Of a stretch of 64,000 bases of DNA, positions 62,109 to 64,000 are shown one piece after another. The stretch comes from Phytophthora colocasiae (Eukaryota; Oomycota; Peronosporomycetes; Peronosporales; Peronosporaceae). How positions within the stretch are numbered: position 1 is the first letter of the stretch; each line of letters starts with the position of its first letter. Both the position numbers and the translations under genes were made by a program. Below the pieces are notes generated by a model. The model made no database searches. It saw only the letters and a program-made list of their open reading frames with translations, and was not told the DNA's origin. The stretch is taken from contig JAGKQI010000096.1 of the NCBI GenBank assembly GCA_018806915.1, positions 1,550,001-1,614,000 on the forward strand, in the 5' to 3' direction.

Positions 62109-63290
62109 TTACGACGACGCCTTTTTGAGAACGAGTGCGATGACTACGATGGCGAGCAGGATGGCGACTCCAACACCAAGCAGGCAACACATTTTCTTCC
62201 GGTGCGCTTTCTGGTACTTGATGGCCTTGATCATCTCTTGGTTGCCCTGCTCCACATAGTTGGCTGCCGAACGAACTTGGTGGTCAATCTGGTCCAGTAG
62301 TTCGCCCTGCTGCTCTACCAACAGTGCCAAGTCCAAGAACATTTGGTGGAGCTCGGCTACACTTTGTTCTAACTTGAGTACATCTCGGTATTTGTCTTGG
62401 CAGTGAAGGAAGACATCTGTGATGGATTCAGCTGCTCCACCTTGCAGAATGGCGCTCTTGTAAATGGATCCAGTGTCTCCTGAGCGCATGACAGCATCAA
62501 TTTCCGCTTCCGAGGCGTCAGGCTTTACGATCTGTACTTGCCGCTTCACTTTGTTCTTCATATCGGCCTTGTACTTCTGCTGAGCTTTCTGATAATCCTT
62601 CATGGAATCCATGAATTTCTTTGTCAACGTAGCACACATATTATCTCGGATTCTACACAAACAGTATATTAGTTCGAGAATTGTAGATCCATTGGACACT
62701 TAACACTTACCGGATCTCTGACAACGGCGTTCCCTTCTCCTTTTTCCTCTCAGTCGACTCCTTCTTCAGTCTTTCCAGTAACCCCTTGGCATGAGCAGCG
62801 AGTTTGTTCGTCGTCTCGATCACAAAGCCCAGTTCAGTGCTAATAGCCTGCTCTTCAACGTTAGACGTTGCAAGAATCGCCTTGCCATTAAGCTCTGAGA
62901 TCTGCTGTGACGCGAGACTGTAGTGCAAAAATCAACATTAGTGATATACCTGGATACTTCAAGAAGAAAGTCTTCTCTTGCCTGATGTTGGCGAGGTCTA
63001 GTTGCATTTCCTCGACATCTTTGAAGAAAACCTCCATGAACTTTGGTCGTACAACGCCACGCCTATAACACAACGCTCAAAACCAGTTAGTTTTAAAGAA
63101 CTTTGACTTATCCAGGTTAAGGATACGAACAAGCGTACCTCTGTCATTCGTTTAAACACAGGATGCAACAATTCGTTGGTTAGGCCAATGCTTAGACAAT
63201 TTTTGTCAAAAAGCAACTCACCTCGACATCGATTGCCACTTGATCAGCAGGTGGAGCTTTGCCTTTAATCTCTGCAAGGCGATCTAACAT
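62109..63290 (-). CDS. Syntaxin (Qa-SNARE)
   Basis: Proposed exons are 63290-63222, 63140-63139, 63062-62982, 62917-62711 and 62652-62109, giving 300 residues. N-terminal Habc helices read MEVFFKDVEEMQLDL, ISELNGKAILATS and MCATLTKKFMDSMKDYQ. The SNARE motif is near residues 190-255, with central glutamine in LDLALLVEQQGELLDQID. A C-terminal membrane anchor (CCLLGVGVAILLAIVVIALVL) precedes KKASS. It mediates vesicle fusion, probably at the plasma membrane. Two splicing oddities: a GC-AG intron (62981-62918) and a possible 2-nt microexon; alternatively exon 2 begins at TTCATGGAG with acceptor CCAAAG. Convergent with RagC/D, stops 106 bp apart. Confidence 0.82.
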
Positions 63291-63474
63291 GACTCCTGCT
63301 TACTTGTCTCCTTCCACCTCGGAGCTCTGAAGAAGTACTAGTAATGGCATGCGATGTAGCAAAACAATGGACAACGGCTCTCTATGTATAGGAAGAGAAA
63401 CGAGTGACAAGACTCGACGACTTGCAAGACAAGATGACAACTCAAAAACTTCTATTATAGGTTTTACGTCTCTC

Positions 63475-64000
63475 TTACTCGACCTGGATAGAGACATCGT
63501 CGAGCTTGTTCGTATTTCTGATCAGTGACGTTGCCATGGACTGCAATACCAGATCACGAATTCGTGTCCATAGCTCTGGGTTCTTTTCTTGCATGGACTC
63601 ATAGGTTTCGCGGTGGATTTCCAATACAGTGCACGGCTCCATTGCAGTTGCCACTAATTGTCTCTGCTGATGGCTGAAGAAATCCACTTCCCCGAATAAA
63701 GACCCTGGTATTGTCTCTTCAAGGTCCGTACTACCGTTGAGTGCAACACGACCCCTTACAAGGAAGTAGAAGCAGTCTGCAGATTCTCCAACGGTGTAGA
63801 ATTCATGATCTGCTGGTACTTGAAGCTTCTGGAAGAATTGATCAGCGCCATCATCCAATCCAACGAACTGTTGAACTGTTTCGTCATTGTGGACACTGCT
63901 AGTCAATGTTTTCGAACTTAGGAGCTGATTCTCACAGTGCTCAAGAGCTGATTCAGCACTTGAATAGAAACTCTCGTCACCGGTGATGTTGTTTTTAACC
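63475..64000 (-). CDS. Second SulP-STAS-cNBD transporter, 3' end only
   Basis: The frame is open to the window's right edge, so only about the last 174 residues are seen. It begins within the STAS end (SAESALEHCENQLL) and contains the cyclic-nucleotide-binding-like domain (FYFLVRGRVAL, GSLFGEVDFFS, ATAMEPCTVLEIHRETYESM). It is clearly paralogous to the C-terminus of the 48195-50885 gene (AESALEFCENQLL; TAVEPCTVFEMTRQTYESM). The two paralogues face each other about 12.6 kb apart, suggesting an inverted local duplication. Confidence 0.82.
   Translation of the reverse strand, partial: VKNNITGDESFYSSAESALEHCENQLLSSKTLTSSVHNDETVQQFVGLDDGADQFFQKLQVPADHEFYTVGESADCFYFLVRGRVALNGSTDLEETIPGSLFGEVDFFSHQQRQLVATAMEPCTVLEIHRETYESMQEKNPELWTRIRDLVLQSMATSLIRNTNKLDDVSIQVE

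Noticed and set aside
1..64000. tRNA, rRNA or other structured RNA genes
   Set aside because: No cloverleaf with A/B-box-like motifs or rRNA core sequence was recognised by eye; a covariance-model scan was not possible here.

Overview
This window is eukaryotic and most probably from an oomycete of the Phytophthora/Peronosporales type. Four observations support this. There is a small secreted protein with an RxLR-like plus dEER motif, next to a decayed paralogue with a canonical RxLR. There is a single-exon 1838-residue seven-transmembrane receptor fused to an inositol-polyphosphate 4-phosphatase domain, an architecture type reported in oomycetes. There is a sulfate-permease/STAS/cyclic-nucleotide-binding transporter. 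Introns are short (about 55-90 nt), several with CTAAC/CTAAT branch sites and GTACGT or GTAAGT donors. No bacterial operon, CRISPR array or rRNA was seen, and no tRNA was recognised by eye.

Layout. Positions 1 to about 30.3 kb are almost wholly mobile DNA: a DIRS/Ngaro-like tyrosine-recombinase retroelement (1-1935), a MULE with a three-exon transposase (about 1945-4808), a decayed hAT element (about 4840-8130) and an old minus-strand Ty3/gypsy fragment (8579 to about 10470). A complete Ty3/gypsy chromovirus follows (10514-16257; 309-bp LTRs, CCAAC duplication). It sits inside an exon of an EF-hand gene that also carries an internally deleted mariner element in an intron. About 75 bp upstream of that gene's start is a roughly 600-bp hAT MITE (8-bp duplication), itself split by a piggyBac derivative (TTAA) and a Ty1/copia element (154-bp LTRs). 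Then come a nearly intact Merlin transposon (67-bp perfect TIRs, 8-bp duplication), the RxLR-like effector and its broken inverted copy, and a large inverted repeat.

From 30.5 kb the window is gene-rich: a PH-domain protein (-), EMC4 (+), the 7TM-INPP4 protein (-), a recent Ty3/gypsy element (39797-45430), a LigB-type dioxygenase pseudogene (-), a zinc-finger/J-like protein (+), the SulP-cNBD transporter (+), a PDZ/coiled-coil protein (-), a small ankyrin protein (+), a legumain-family protease (-), an HRQ1-type helicase (-), a RagC/D GTPase (+), a syntaxin (-) and the 3' end of a second SulP-cNBD gene (-) leaving the window. A near-perfect 357-bp foldback structure lies between HRQ1 and RagC/D.

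The host genes are mostly unrelated in pathway. Shared themes are membrane and lipid signalling (7TM-INPP4, PH, RagC/D) and ER/secretory function (EMC4, syntaxin, legumain). The most striking content is the layered transposon nest around the EF-hand gene, where individual target-site duplications can be read, and the placement of elements next to an effector gene and next to HRQ1. Exon boundaries were read by eye from splice motifs and reading phase.
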